64,000 bases of DNA, taken from NCBI RefSeq assembly GCF_000715075.1, contig NC_134090.1, positions 47,561,792 to 47,625,791 of the forward strand, read 5' to 3'. The translations under genes were made by a program, and so were the position numbers. Positions 1 to 11,500 of the stretch are shown here, in pieces; within the stretch, counting starts at the first letter, position 1, and each line of letters begins with the position of its first letter. This stretch comes from Nicotiana tabacum (taxonomy: Eukaryota; Streptophyta; Magnoliopsida; Solanales; Solanaceae). The notes under the pieces are model-generated. The model saw only the letters and a list, made by a program, of their open reading frames with translations. It was not told the DNA's origin and made no database searches.

Positions 1-1481
1 AGGTAAGTGTTTGGTCTAACCTTAGCTTGAGAGATTAGGAGTTGTGTTCTATTTGCTATTTGCTTCTTGTTGAGTACGACGTATAGACATGGTGACGAGT
101 ATCTATATGTTGGTGTCAAGCATGACCGTGGGTCTTATATTGTGATTTTCATGACTTCGTTGTATTATTCATGCCTTGGTGAAGATTTATACTTGTTGTG
201 TAAAGTTGTGGAAAAGAATTGTGACCTGTGAACATTGAGGAGCGTTGGCTCCAGTGGTATAACGAATTGTGAAAGTATAAGTGATAATTGAAACTCTAGG
301 GTATTGGTTCGAGTTGTGAAGTGAATTGTGAAGTAAAAGTAAGAAAGAGAGGAGATTATTATGTTGCCCCCTTGCCGGGCTATTATGAGTTGTGGTTCCC
401 CCTGCATTGTGTTCTTAATTGATATTACTATTATGAGTTGCGATTCCCCCTGCATTGTGTTCTTAATTGATATTACGGATGTTTAGGTTGATGATTCTTA
501 GTGTTAGGTGTTGTGACAAGTTTGGTTATAGTTGAGGTAGTTAGATGTTGTAGCAAGATTGGATCGGGTTGCACGCCGCAACAGATATTATATTGGATCG
601 GGTTGCACGCCGCAACAGATATTATATTGGATCGGGTTGCACGCCGCAACAGATATTATATTGGATCGGGTTGCATGCCGCAACAGATATTATATTGAAT
701 CGGGTTGCACGCCGCAACAGATATAATATTGGATCGGGTTGCACGCCGCAACAATGTTAAGTGATAAGGGATTGGGTTGCACGTTGCAAAAGTATTGTTA
801 TAGATATTGAGCTGTCCTTTCATATTTTATTAAGTTTCTGTTGGACTTGATATGTTTCCCCAAAGCATGTACCCCCCCTTATATTGTAACTGCTTATTCC
901 TGTTTATTTTCTGCCATATATTATATAACTGCATAGGTTTATCTGGAGTCTGGTCCTAGCCTCGTCACTACCTCGCCAGGGTTAGGCCAGATACTTACCA
1001 GAACATGGGGTCGGTTATGCTGATACTACACTCTACACTGTGTGCAAATCCAGGAGAAGCTTTCGGACAATAGTTGGAGGTCTTCCTTTAGTCCATTCGG
1101 AGACCCAAGGTAGACTTACAGGCGTCTGCATGCCCTGGCATCTCCCTCTATCTCTATTTCCTGTTTCATTTCCTTTGTTCAGAAACAGTGTATTGTATTT
1201 CTTCAGTCCTTGTATGTAGTAACTCTTAGACAGTCTGTGACACTGTGACACCAGGTTTTGGGTATATGAGGTTTTATAATTTGTAATAGACGTAGCCTTA
1301 AGATATATAATTGTCGACTTTCGCTTAATTATTTACAATTCCGTTTTTATCATATTATCGGCTTGTGTTTGTTAAAAGAAGCAAAAATAAAAGTGCAGCA
1401 AGTAGTTAAGGTTTGGCTTGCCTAGCTCCCATTAGTAGGTGCCATCACGACTCCCGAGGGTGGGAAATTCGGGCCGTGATA
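1..1481 (+). mobile_element. Ty3/gypsy LTR, 3' part, truncated by window start
   Basis: This is the downstream part of a gypsy-type LTR in plus orientation; its start lies outside the window. It shares a block order with the LTRs at 31695-34449 and 39626-42483 when those are read on the minus strand: a CTAACCTTAGCTTGAG block near base 16, a GACGTATAGACATGGTGACGAG block near 70, a minisatellite, then the TCGTCACTACCTCGCC block near 963 followed by a polyadenylation-type region. It ends in a GGTGGGAAATTCGGGCCGTGATA tail near 1481, the usual terminus of this LTR group. It abuts a truncated Ogre-like element. No coding sequence was recognised. The right edge is exact only to a few bases. Confidence 0.75.
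561..792 (+). repeat. 34-bp minisatellite inside LTR, six full units
   Basis: Units begin at 561, 595, 629, 663, 697 and 731, an exact 34-bp period. Each contains GGATCGGGTTGCACGCCGC followed by AACAGATATTATATT, with single-base changes in units 4 and 5. A decayed seventh partial unit lies at about 770-792. There are no variable spacers, so this is a minisatellite within the LTR, at the position where related LTRs carry a different tandem repeat. Confidence 0.9.
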
Positions 1482-2394
1482 TCAGTTTTAAGTTGTACCT
1501 TCTTAACCTGTCAAAGAACATTCTCAAGTCTGCTATGTGATCCGCGACCCTCTTGGATTTGATAATGACGTCGTCCAACATATACCTCTATTTCTTTATG
1601 TATCATATCATGGAAGATGGTTGTCATGGCTCTCATGTAAGCAGCTCCAGCAATCTTTAGACCAAATGGCATCATCTTGTAGCACTATACCCCACATGTT
1701 ATAATAAAAGTTGTTTTCTCTACGTCTTCTTCATCCATCCAGATCTGGTGATAACCCGCGAAGCAATCTACAAAGGATTGGAATTCATGCTTGGTGTAAT
1801 TGTCGATCAGGATGTGTATATTTGGTAGTGGAAAGTCATCCTTGGGACTTGCTCTATTTAAGTCTTAATAGTCAACACATACTCTGACTTTCCCATCTTT
1901 CTTCGGGACTGGTACAATGTTGGCTAACCAGGTTGGGTACTCAACCACCCTAAGGACTTTGGCTTTGATCTGCTTAGTAACTTCTTCTTGATTTTCAGGC
2001 TCATGTCTGGTTTGAATTTCCTGAGTTTCTGCTTCACCGGCGACACATGGGATTGGTAGGCAACTTGTGAGCTACTATGGACGTGCTCAAACCGGTCATG
2101 TCATCATATGACCATATGAAAATGTCCTCATACTCCTTTAAAAAACGAATGTACTCCACTTTCTCTATTGGTGATAAGTGAATGCTGATGCAAGTCTCCT
2201 TGACGGTTTCGGCGTCTCCCAAATTTACTGCTCCGGTTTCGTCCAGGTTGGACTTAGTCTTATTCTCAAAGTTCTAAACCTCCCTGACAACTTCCTTAGG
2301 TATTTCATCTTCTTCATCTGAGTCACTATCCTCATATTGCATTACCTCATTACATGTCACAGTCACCGGTTCATCAGAAAAAGTAATAATAATA
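1482..2394 (-). pseudogene. Ogre/Tat reverse transcriptase, N-terminal part, frameshifted
   Basis: Reading down from 2394, the protein includes a linker with residues EYEDIFIWSYDDM and SIVAHKLPTNP (about 2040-2150), a signature of Tat-lineage RT entry. The finger and palm region follows, including MPFGLK near 1660. The catalytic Y-x-D-D stretch is at about 1570-1585, but one extra A in the A-A pair at 1577-1578 shifts the frame inside the motif, so one frame reads YVG and another LDD. Coding resemblance ends at about 1485, shortly after the motif, where the element is cut by the LTR at 1-1481. The thumb, RNase H and integrase are absent. Several in-frame stops are present. It cannot encode active RT. 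Confidence 0.8.
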
Positions 2395-2660
2395 CTATAG
2401 AAAGAAAAAATGTGAAAGATAATAATGAATAATAAGAGCAATGCATTTGATTAAAACTGAAAACATCCAAACAAGTATGACTCGATGAATCGAGCATTTA
2501 TTTTAAAACAAGTAATTCTTTAGAAATTACTGAAATCTTAGATGCCTAGAATGACTATAGAACTAAATCTGCCAAGCTACTCAGGGACTCGCCGGGCCGG
2601 GGATGGTATGGCAGTCTAGTTCCTGAGAACAACTCCCTTCTCCACAGTCTGAATATTGAG
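2395..2660 (-). other. Putative Ogre-type intron, 3' end (between protease and RT)
   Basis: Between the protease-linker and RT parts lies an AT-rich stretch of about 270 bases without coding resemblance. On the minus strand its end is pyrimidine-rich, TTTTTTCTTTCTATAG, with the AG at 2396-2395, directly before an acidic coding stretch leading into RT. Ogre elements are known to carry an intron at this place. I infer the 3' splice site. I could not fix the donor, which should lie somewhere around 2580-2700. Confidence 0.5.
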
Positions 2661-4020
2661 GCCTTATTCCTTTTCCTCCTCAATTATTGCACTGCAATTC
2701 ATGTCTTCGTCCTTCAGGAACAAATTCCTCAGCTCAGCTAATGCCTCTTCTTCTACAGTTCCCCATTTATCAGCTTGGTGAAAAGTTTGACTCAGATGTG
2801 GCATTGGTTGCTCGAGAGGGTAATAGGGTCCGCGCTATGGAGGCAACCAATCATCACTCTTTCCATGTATACTGGTATCCGAGCCCGAAGGTAGTGCCAT
2901 GACGTTTCAGCCGTATCGGTTTGGTAATAGCTGGAGATTCTTCCTAAGCCCTTTGTCGTATGCTTTCTATTTTGTTACTCTACCATACCCAGACCATGCT
3001 AGTATGCTTTCTATTTTGTTACTCCACTATTTGTCTTTCTCATCAGCATTGACACGCTCGATGTGATGATAGGTTTCCCCTCATAGCCTTCTTCTATTCC
3101 AGATAACCGGGATGGTTTGACTGGTGTAAATGGGTTTACTCCCATCTCTGTGAATGATCACCTCCTGATGGTTCCATTCGAATTTCACGGCTAGGTGTAG
3201 TGTGGAAGCCACAACCCCAGTGACATGTATCCATGGTCGGCCCAATAGAAGATTGTATGAAGCTGATATGTCAAGCACTTGGAATTCAACATCGAACCAA
3301 GTTGGCCCCATCTACAAACAAAGATTAATCTCCCCAATCATGGCCCTTTGAGACCCATCGAAGGCTTTCACGTTCATCCTTCCTGCCCGTATTTCATGGA
3401 AATCTTCGCCCAATCTTTTCAGAGTATCCAACGGACAAATATTAAGGCTTGAACCTCCATCAATCAAGACCTTGGTAATGAATTTATCTTCAAATTGCAC
3501 CGTGATATGCAATGCTCGGTTTTGATTCAACCCTTCAAGCGGTAGCTTATCCTCATGCGAGATTATTTTATAACTTTCCAGCACCTGTCCTACCATGTTG
3601 GCCATCTCTCCGTAGGTGATATTGTTGGGCACGTAATCTTCACTCAACACCTTCATCAAAGCATTCTTGTGCTCCTCTGAATTTTGCAATAGTGATAGTA
3701 TGGATATCTGAGTTGGGGTTTTGTTCAAATGATCAATGACGGAGTATTCCCTCGCTTGTACTTTCCTCCATAGGTCATCTGGTCCTGTTTTAATGACATG
3801 CTGCTTGGTAGTGGCATCCCTACTTGGTCCTCCCAAGTGTTCAGGTGTATAGATTCTTTCGGTCCTAGTCATTCCTTGTCCAGCATCGGATACCTCCATC
3901 TTTGCCTTTCCTTTTTGCCTACTTTCGACAACATAATCCCAGGGTATTGCTTTTGAATTGAAAGGAGGTGTGGTTGATACTATCACTGTGAAAGGTGTGG
4001 CCACTTCCACTTCAAATGTA
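2661..4020 (-). pseudogene. Ogre/Tat protease and flanking linker
   Basis: Minus-strand reading from about 4010 gives a protein with VLIDGGSSLNICPLDTLKRLG at about 3400-3470. This is a retropepsin-like active-site loop in which the usual D-x-G is D-G-G. A later block reads DISASYNLLLGRPWIH (near 3220-3270), the second conserved protease segment. A stop at 3311-3313 separates the two halves, so the frame is broken. Upstream, 3800-4000 is a charged linker from the gag C-terminus. Downstream (2660-2900) the reading becomes acidic and runs into the putative intron. Role in the family: cleavage of the Gag-Pol polyprotein. Recognition of the fold is good; function is lost. Confidence 0.75.
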
Positions 4021-4149
4021 ACAGGGGTGGCCGCAGGTGGAGCTACCTCTACCTCAAATGGAACCGATGTAGCTACCTCAACCTCGATTGGTGACTGATT
4101 CTATACTACAACAAGAGTAAGTGTAACTACGAGTTTAAAGTCATCACCC

Positions 4150-6086
4150 TCTCAAATAAGCCTGATTGACCCCTCAGGACTCCATTCCTTGTCCATCTCT
4201 ATCACATGTATCCTACCACCCTTATGATTCGGGAGAGGATTGTTGCGGACATTGGGTGTAGCTTCTTTCGCTTGTATGACCTTGTTGTCAATCAGTGTCT
4301 GGATTTTATCTTTCAATTTTTGGCACTCGTCAATGGTGTGCCCCTTCATACCGGAATGGTATGCACAGGTTTTGTTTGGGTTGACCCATTGGGACAGGTT
4401 TTCTATGACCATAGCAGGAATGGGAGTGACGTAACCAGCGACTTTCAACCTTTTATATAACTAGCCGATGGGTTCAGCAATAACGATGTATTGTCTAGGT
4501 GGTTTGCGATCAAAATTGGGTCATGGTCTTGGATAATATTGGCGAGTTGGAGGTGATTGGAAATGAGATGGTTGCGAATTATAAGTATGATAGATAGTGG
4601 CCGGTTGGGAATATCTGGGAGATGAGGGTTGATATGTAGGTAGAGGTGCTTGGTATGTGGGTGGGGGTGTTTGGTATGTGGGTGGAGGTGTTTGATATGT
4701 GAGTGGAGACTTTGGGCCCTGAGTCCACCATTATTGCCCCAACGTCTTTCTTCTTTGATATGCCACCTGATTGTAATGCCTTGTATGTGGCCTGTAATGC
4801 CTCAAAGTTTGTTACCATCCCGCTTTAGATGCCTTCTTCAATCCTTTCTCCAAGTTTGATGATATCAGAGAATTTATAGTTTTCAATAACCATCAACCTT
4901 TCATAGTATTGTGGATCCTGTGCTTTGACGAAAAATTTATTCATCTGTTCCTCGTCCAATGCTGGCCTGACCTTGGCCGCTTTCGAGCTCCATCGAGTAG
5001 CATACTCTCAGAAAGTCTCGGTGGGCTTCTTCTTGAAGTTTTGAATGTAGAGAATATCTGGTGCATTTTCTGTGTTGAACCTAAATCGATCCATGAAATC
5101 AGATGCCATACTTACCCAGTTGGACCATTTCTTAGGATCCTAGCTGATGTACCAGGACAAAGCGTCTCTCGTAAGACTCCTCTTCAAAAGCTTCATCCGG
5201 AACTTTTCATCCTTTCCGACCTCGACGTGGTTGTCACAATAGGTCCTTAGATGAACCCTGGGAACACTTGTACCGTCAAATATCTCGAACTTGGGAGGTT
5301 TGTAACCCTCCGGCAGTTCTACATCTGGCTGTATGCACAAGTCTTCATAGTTCAACCCTTCTATCCCTTTGCCTCCTTCGACACCCTAAACTTTACTTGT
5401 CAATTTCTTGAGTTCCTCAGCCATGTTCTTGATGAGGAGGTCTTTCTCAGCAGATTCTGGTGTATAGGAGGTTGGTTGAGTAGAGTGAGGTACAGTTTCC
5501 ACATATATAGGATTATTTTGGTGAGTGTCAGGGATTTGGGTGTAGTGGTGGTCATTGGTTGAGTTTTGAGGATCGGGTGTGTTCTGGGGAGTATGATAAG
5601 TAGCGGTTGGTGGGTAATAGATAGGTTGATGATGTTATTATGGTGGAGTTGGTATCGGTAAGGGATTGAGATTTTGAGGTGGAGTTGCATATTGATGTGG
5701 TGCGGAGGGTTTTGTGGATGCTGGTTTGGTGTATTTTGGGGAAGCATTGGGTTTTTGGTGTTTTACTGGTTGATATCGGGGACATTCAGGGTGAGGGATA
5801 GGTTTGCCAAGTTGCGGACCTGCTTAAGTTCTCCCTGTAGCTCCAGTATCTTTTGTTATAACCTCAAAACTAAATCAGTTGGCACCAAAGTATTCCGACC
5901 ATCTGAAGTTTCCACATTCTCAGCATTTTTCTTTTGAATACCACTTAAGTCATCCATTTTAGCTTTCCCTTTGCTCTTTGTATTACTTGGAGGAGGAGGA
6001 GGTGTAGGGCCTCTAGATCTGGTGTGATACGTTGATGATGCCAGTATGAGTGAACCAACCTTAGGGTTAGGAATAAAGAAAAACAA
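4150..6086 (-). pseudogene. Ogre/Tat gag, broken
   Basis: Reading begins near 6086 with a proline-rich, charged N-terminus. After frame changes around 5400-5800 it continues with the capsid-like segment at 5140-5355, where PPKFEIFDG and LRTYCDN are visible and which ends ALSWYIS. A C-terminal part lies at 4152-4448 with CAYHSGMKGHTIDEC, a C-x2-H/C-type knuckle remnant typical of this lineage, followed by KLKDKIQTLID. An insertion-like run of PTHIP repeats is seen near 4640-4720. In the family this protein forms the particle and binds the RNA. Several stops and frame changes make it a pseudogene. The start is inferred from loss of resemblance upstream. Confidence 0.7.
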
Positions 6087-6196
6087 AAGGTAAACAAATC
6101 AGTAAGGGTTCTAAAATGTTTGAAGTATTTAAACACATATTGCAGGAATGTAAATCCGCGTCCTAATTTGGGAGCATCGTTGTGCCGGAAGTAGGC

Positions 6197-7573
6197 CTAC
6201 CGGCAAATAAATTTTAAAAAATTTAGTGCCAATAATTGCCTTATTTCATTAATGTAAAAAAATAAACGACCCAAAATGACACTAAATAAGATAATGTTGC
6301 TAATGTCAGTTGTCCTTATTACATTTAAAAGGAAAGCAAGTAAATCTAATCTACTTGGTCCCAGAAGGACCCTCTGCAGACCAGATAATGTTGTCGATAA
6401 ACTCTCCCAGATCACAGGTTCAGTAGTAAGAATGCCCTTTCCATATGTCCTCCTTTGTTTCCTTCAGCGTGTTGACAATTGGTGACTCTCTTTCTTATTT
6501 TCCCTTCTAATTCCATTAAACTGTACTCCCGATATTCCAGCCTTTTGCTGGATTTGACAGCTCTCTCTTTCCTCTCATTAATCATTCCCATGTCGGCCTT
6601 ATGCTTCGCCATATGCTCAGCTTCAGACTCTCGAACTCTTTTGCGCAGCTTGTTGTACTTCACCTCTACTTCGGCAAACTTATCTATGACCCTGTTTCCA
6701 AGACCAACCTTGGTTCAAAGACTCCTGATAGATTATAATCCAACCATGAGGGGTAAAAGTATGAATAGCCCGTATGATATCGGTCTGACTCGATAGTATC
6801 CTTCTCCACAATAATCTTCAAAGTCAACATATGTTGTGCTTCATTCTTATATGGGATGGCGTCACCCTGGAAATCAGTTGTGAAGTGGCTTATTTAGCAT
6901 CCCGTGGTATGTCCAGTCTCCTGCATGCCTATCTCATAACCCTGAGGGGAGCATAAAGGTATATCGCTCTTAACCCAATCAACAACAAATATGGGACGTC
7001 TCTGGATCTGATGATGAACTCGTCGGTGGCGAACCACTCGAACGTCCACTGAACTTGGTCCTTAGTCATCTTGTTGAAAAATTGCACACATCCTACATCA
7101 TCCTTAGGTTGAGCAAACATGTCTGGAATGTAAGTCATTTTCTTAGGGTGATGGAAGGCTATGTGGTCATTCCACGGCCTTTGTGGAAACTCTTGGCGGT
7201 ATTGACCCCTTTGGAGATGTTCTAACAGCCAAACTTGTAACAGCAAATTGTAAACTTCAAAGAATTTGGACCCCTTTTGACAGTGTTCCAAGGCCCGGTA
7301 CATATCCGCAATGATCATAGGGACAATAGTATATGTTTGCCCTTCGATTCCATCCAACAAAGTTTTGGCCACCATGGCTAGCCTAGTATGGATCATATCC
7401 CCTTGAATTGGGAATACCAACATGCCCAAGAAGCACACAATGCAGACGAAGACCCTATGATGAACCCAACCCAAGGAAGTGATTGAGAATTCATCATCAA
7501 AAATATGGTAAGAGTTCTTCAGCCCCATCATCTTAAGGAACCCTCTAGTGGTGCGATTTTCAGGTGCTAACAA
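6197..7573 (-). pseudogene. Ogre-type ORF1 (upstream of gag), frameshifted
   Basis: The longest open piece is 214 codons (7573-6929). It contains a hydrophobic stretch near residues 35-60 and the tryptophan-rich segment WLLEHLQRGQYRQEFPQRPWND. A second piece on the same strand (6663-6412) is highly charged (KLRKRVRESEAEHMAKHKADM) and looks like a coiled coil. Together they resemble the extra ORF found 5' of gag in Ogre-like elements, annotated in plants as a domain of unknown function. Its role is not established. The two pieces are in different frames with stops between them. It could also be a captured host segment, but the position fits ORF1. Confidence 0.6.
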
Positions 7574-8480
7574 ACCAGGGCTTTCCTAAGGCAACCCAGC
7601 AAATCCACTATTTCTTCTAGGAGGGGGCTGATTTCTATATCCCCAAAATGGAACACAACCATTTCCTTATCCCAAATCAGAGTGGCGGCCTCGATCAGCA
7701 TTTTGTTCGGTTGAAGATCCAATAGTGACGGCAAAGTGGAGGTATGCTACCAACCATGCCGAATCTGGGGACTTCGTGCCTCATTTTCTGCAAAACAAGA
7801 GATAGTTAGGCCCTTTCCCCCTCCAGGTTCATCTATTTATACAGTAATGATTAGCATATTGGCACTTATTTCTCCAAGTTAATGCACACAATAGTGATTA
7901 CGTCTGTTGGGATTGTGAAAAACCCAATGGACTTTTGGACGAGGCTTGTCTTAAAGGGTTATTATGTGGACAACATATTAACCCGGCTAGGTTTGACCAT
8001 GATGCATGCACAATTAATCAGATTAAGGCTGTTATAGAGGTCTAGACTGGGACCCTCAAGCGAAAAACTTGAGGGGAAAAGGCACGGAACCATCGAATGC
8101 ACAGCTGATCGACTAGTTTTACCGCAAATACGCCTTTTTGAATTTAAAGGGTGATATATAGGAAGAGCGCAAACAATCACCAAGCGTTGATATGGGATTG
8201 ATTACGCACGAGTGGAATATGATGTTGAGCATGATTTATGCAACAATAAATAACATGTTGTCAGGTATTTGCACGTTTAAAAGAATGATAAACGCAGTAT
8301 TTAAATAGTTGAAAGACAGTTATGGAAAAAGAAAACAAAGAGATAAATCAGTTTCGGGAAATAAAAGAAATCATAAATAAACAGTTAAATCCAAATAAAG
8401 GTGAAAGGGTAAACGGGATAAAACATGCTTGGACTAATTCACAAAAAAATAAGTTCGTTATGGTAAGAGCCTAAAAATAT
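7574..8480 (-). other. Ogre leader (untranslated region) between PBS and ORF1
   Basis: About 900 bases between the primer-binding site and ORF1. The first part (7574-7800) continues weak coding resemblance to ORF1. The remainder is AT-rich with no clear ORF or RNA structure that I could recognise. Confidence 0.45.
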
Positions 8481-8500
8481 CCCCAGCAGAGTCGTCACAC
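8481..8500 (-). promoter_or_regulatory. Primer-binding site of the Ogre element
   Basis: On the minus strand, directly after the LTR end, the sequence reads GTGTGACGACTCTGCTGGGG. The CGACTCTGCTGGGGA core matches what I remember as the tRNA-Arg-type PBS of Ogre elements, with a mismatch at the 5' end. The position next to the LTR terminus at 8501 supports it. Confidence 0.7.
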
Positions 8501-11500
8501 TGTCGCGCCCCCTTTTTCCCCTTTTTTTTTGCGGGGAAGTCTGGGTTTCGACATTCATGGGGGAACAACTCATTTCCTTTTGGGAATTGGGTTTTTCAAG
8601 AGTCGCCACCTAATGGATTAAGGTGCGATAGGGCACCTAGAGCAAGTAACTCATGTGAGCAGTTTGCATTTCTAGAAATTAGGGTAAGTGCTCGAAATAA
8701 CCTTGAGGGGAAGGTGTTAGGCACCCCTCGCAGTCCACAACGGTGGGTCCCGGCCGAACTTAAACTATGTGAATTAGCCAATTAATAAGTAAGCAGTCTT
8801 ACCACATATTTGCAAATAAAGGTAGTTTCCATAGTCTAAATACATATATGATCAAAGAAGCTGAGATGGTCCAATGCACATTTATGAAAGAAGTTTAGAT
8901 AATTTAAACACATATAGGAATTGGGAAAGGGAAGTCCTAAGTTGATTAGCCTACAAGATCAATCTGTTCAATGCCTGGTAATCCACCTCAACTAGAGGGG
9001 CTACACGTGACATTAGCACGCAGGTCATCATATCCTTTTACTACCTATTACCTCCCTTTAATGGTTATATAAGAGAGTTTGATTAACAAACTCTAAGCGT
9101 ACTGTTACTCGTCCCTTCCTTGTGGCCCCGGAGGAATTTAGGACCTCTAGGCTTAGGCAGTCCTAGACAATCTAGGGTGTTTAAAAGGAAAATGTCTAGG
9201 CGACAACAAATAACACATAGGACTGTCAATTAAGGAAGCAGGTAAAAGGCTCATATTTACCTCCACATATATATAGGCAAATAAACAACACGTCTCAAAC
9301 AACTGATTTTGAAGAAGTTCAGAAAGCCTAGGAACATGATATCTAGATGAATGTTACAGATACATGATATGCAGTGTTTGTTTTAAGGGAAGTGGCAGAA
9401 TCCTAACCAGTTTGCCTACTGGTTTTATAGCATGTTAAGCCTGGATGATTTCACACATAAACAGAACTGGTTTCACAATTATTTAATGGCCTAAGGCTTG
9501 CTTGGGTGTGTATATGCAGTCACAAATTTGGGGAACACTTAAAGAGTTTGAAGTTCTTTCATCCTATAGGCATGCTTATCTAATTGATGAATATTATAGT
9601 AGGTGATTTCATACTGATTCATACCAGAACATGATACACATGTATGAGGGCTGTTTTAAACTATTTATTTTAGCGACATGTCTCAAGGTAAATGCACGTG
9701 CAGTCCTAAAACAAGATCTCTGATGCATATGGGGAAGGTTATTTTTTATCTAACGGTATTAGTAACTTAATGGCAACATTTCTAAGTGATAGCAGCTTAT
9801 ACAAAATCAAAAGTGAGACGATAAGCTATAACATGTGATATGTAAAACCAATAAACGTGAATGCCCTAAAAACAAGATATTTAGTGCACATGTTTGGCAT
9901 AGTTTGAATGCAAATAGACACAACAATCTTAGAATATGATTTCTAATGTAGATTTACATAATGTAAAACCTAGAAACATGATTTCTACCCAGCTTCACCC
10001 ACAGGATCATATAGCTACCCTCCATTTTCACAAGTTACCCCAATATCTGTTTACAAATGATTATTCCAGACCAGAATTGAATAAATTACATAAATACAAT
10101 ATAGTTTAAACTACAGGGAGCCCGATTCAGGCCCAAAGCAAACCTAGGGTACCAGGCCTTCAGTAGTCTCAAATGCCAAGGATTTCATTGCCTAATTTGT
10201 GTCCAGGTGTGTCAGAGTTTCCTAAGGACCTCAAGGATCTCGGGCAGTGCTCACACCCAGACTTTTCTCAAATAGAGACTGGTTATGTGCGGTATGGAAG
10301 GGCCAACCCTGATATACTAGAGTTCAGAGGGATCTCAAGGATCCCTAAGTAGTACGCATGCTAGAGGGGCAGAACTTAAGAACCTAAGAGTGAGTAAGAG
10401 TGCTTGACATGGTTTAAAAGACTTAGTGAAAACAGTTTAGGAGTAAAAAAGATTTTCTGGAATAGACAAGTTTTGAAAACTAGTTTTTTAGAAGAATACA
10501 GATAACATTTTGAAATCTATTCTGAAGAGAGCAAATTCAATAGACAGCCAATTAATCATAGAAGGTTCATATTCACAGTCATTTTAGCAAACAGGTTTGC
10601 ATATAGAGGAAGGGATTGGGAATATATAGGAGTCTCATTGGGGGTACATGAATAGGGTGCAGGGAGACATGTAGACAACAATATGCATAGAACACTTAGG
10701 AGCTTCATAGCCTTAACAGATTAACCAGGATAGTAGGCAATTAAGACATAGAGCAAAGATATAGAGGACAGAACTAGACACACATGTAGGATCAACCACA
10801 TTAAGTAACCAACATGATCACATAGATAAGGGATTAATCATAAATCAACAAACATGCTGGTCAAGCATCAGGTAAACATGTAAAGTGTAGACATACTAGT
10901 TGTACATTGAACAAGACAGAATTTAGGTATGCTTAAACAAAGAAGTAAATAAGAGGATAAGTCAAATTCATAATCAATGAACTACTGCAGGAATGAAACA
11001 CATAGAGTTTGTGTTTCAAATTTAACTAGAGACATACCAGTTGAGAAAAAAAAAGTGCAGAATATAGAGCAAGTATAGTCTCACTATCTAGCCTTGGCTT
11101 TCAGCCGGGTAGAACCACAATAGCACAAGTAGCAAAGAAGGAGAATAGTTTGAGTGTATGTGTGTATTGTGAACTGATATTCATGTTGAGAAGTAAAACA
11201 GAAGAGTCTATATAGTAGTTCAAGAGTAGAGCCAATAAGGTAAAAAAATCATCAGTTAATCAAGGGAGGATCAGAGGACCAATTACACGAAAAATCAGCA
11301 TAATCTTCCCTTAATTAAGGGTAATTAACCAACGGTAAGGAAAGAATTCAAATCAGACTTAAGAATCTAATTAAGGAAATAGCCGTGCAAAGAATCAGTA
11401 GATACTACAGGTAACTAAATAAGGCAAGAAAACTAATTAAATCATCAATAAGGTAATAATCTAGAATCATACACATGAACGTTAACAGAGCAAATCACTC

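Noticed and set aside
561..792. CRISPR-like array of 34-bp repeats
   Set aside because: The repeats are contiguous with no unique spacers and sit in a plant LTR; this is a minisatellite.
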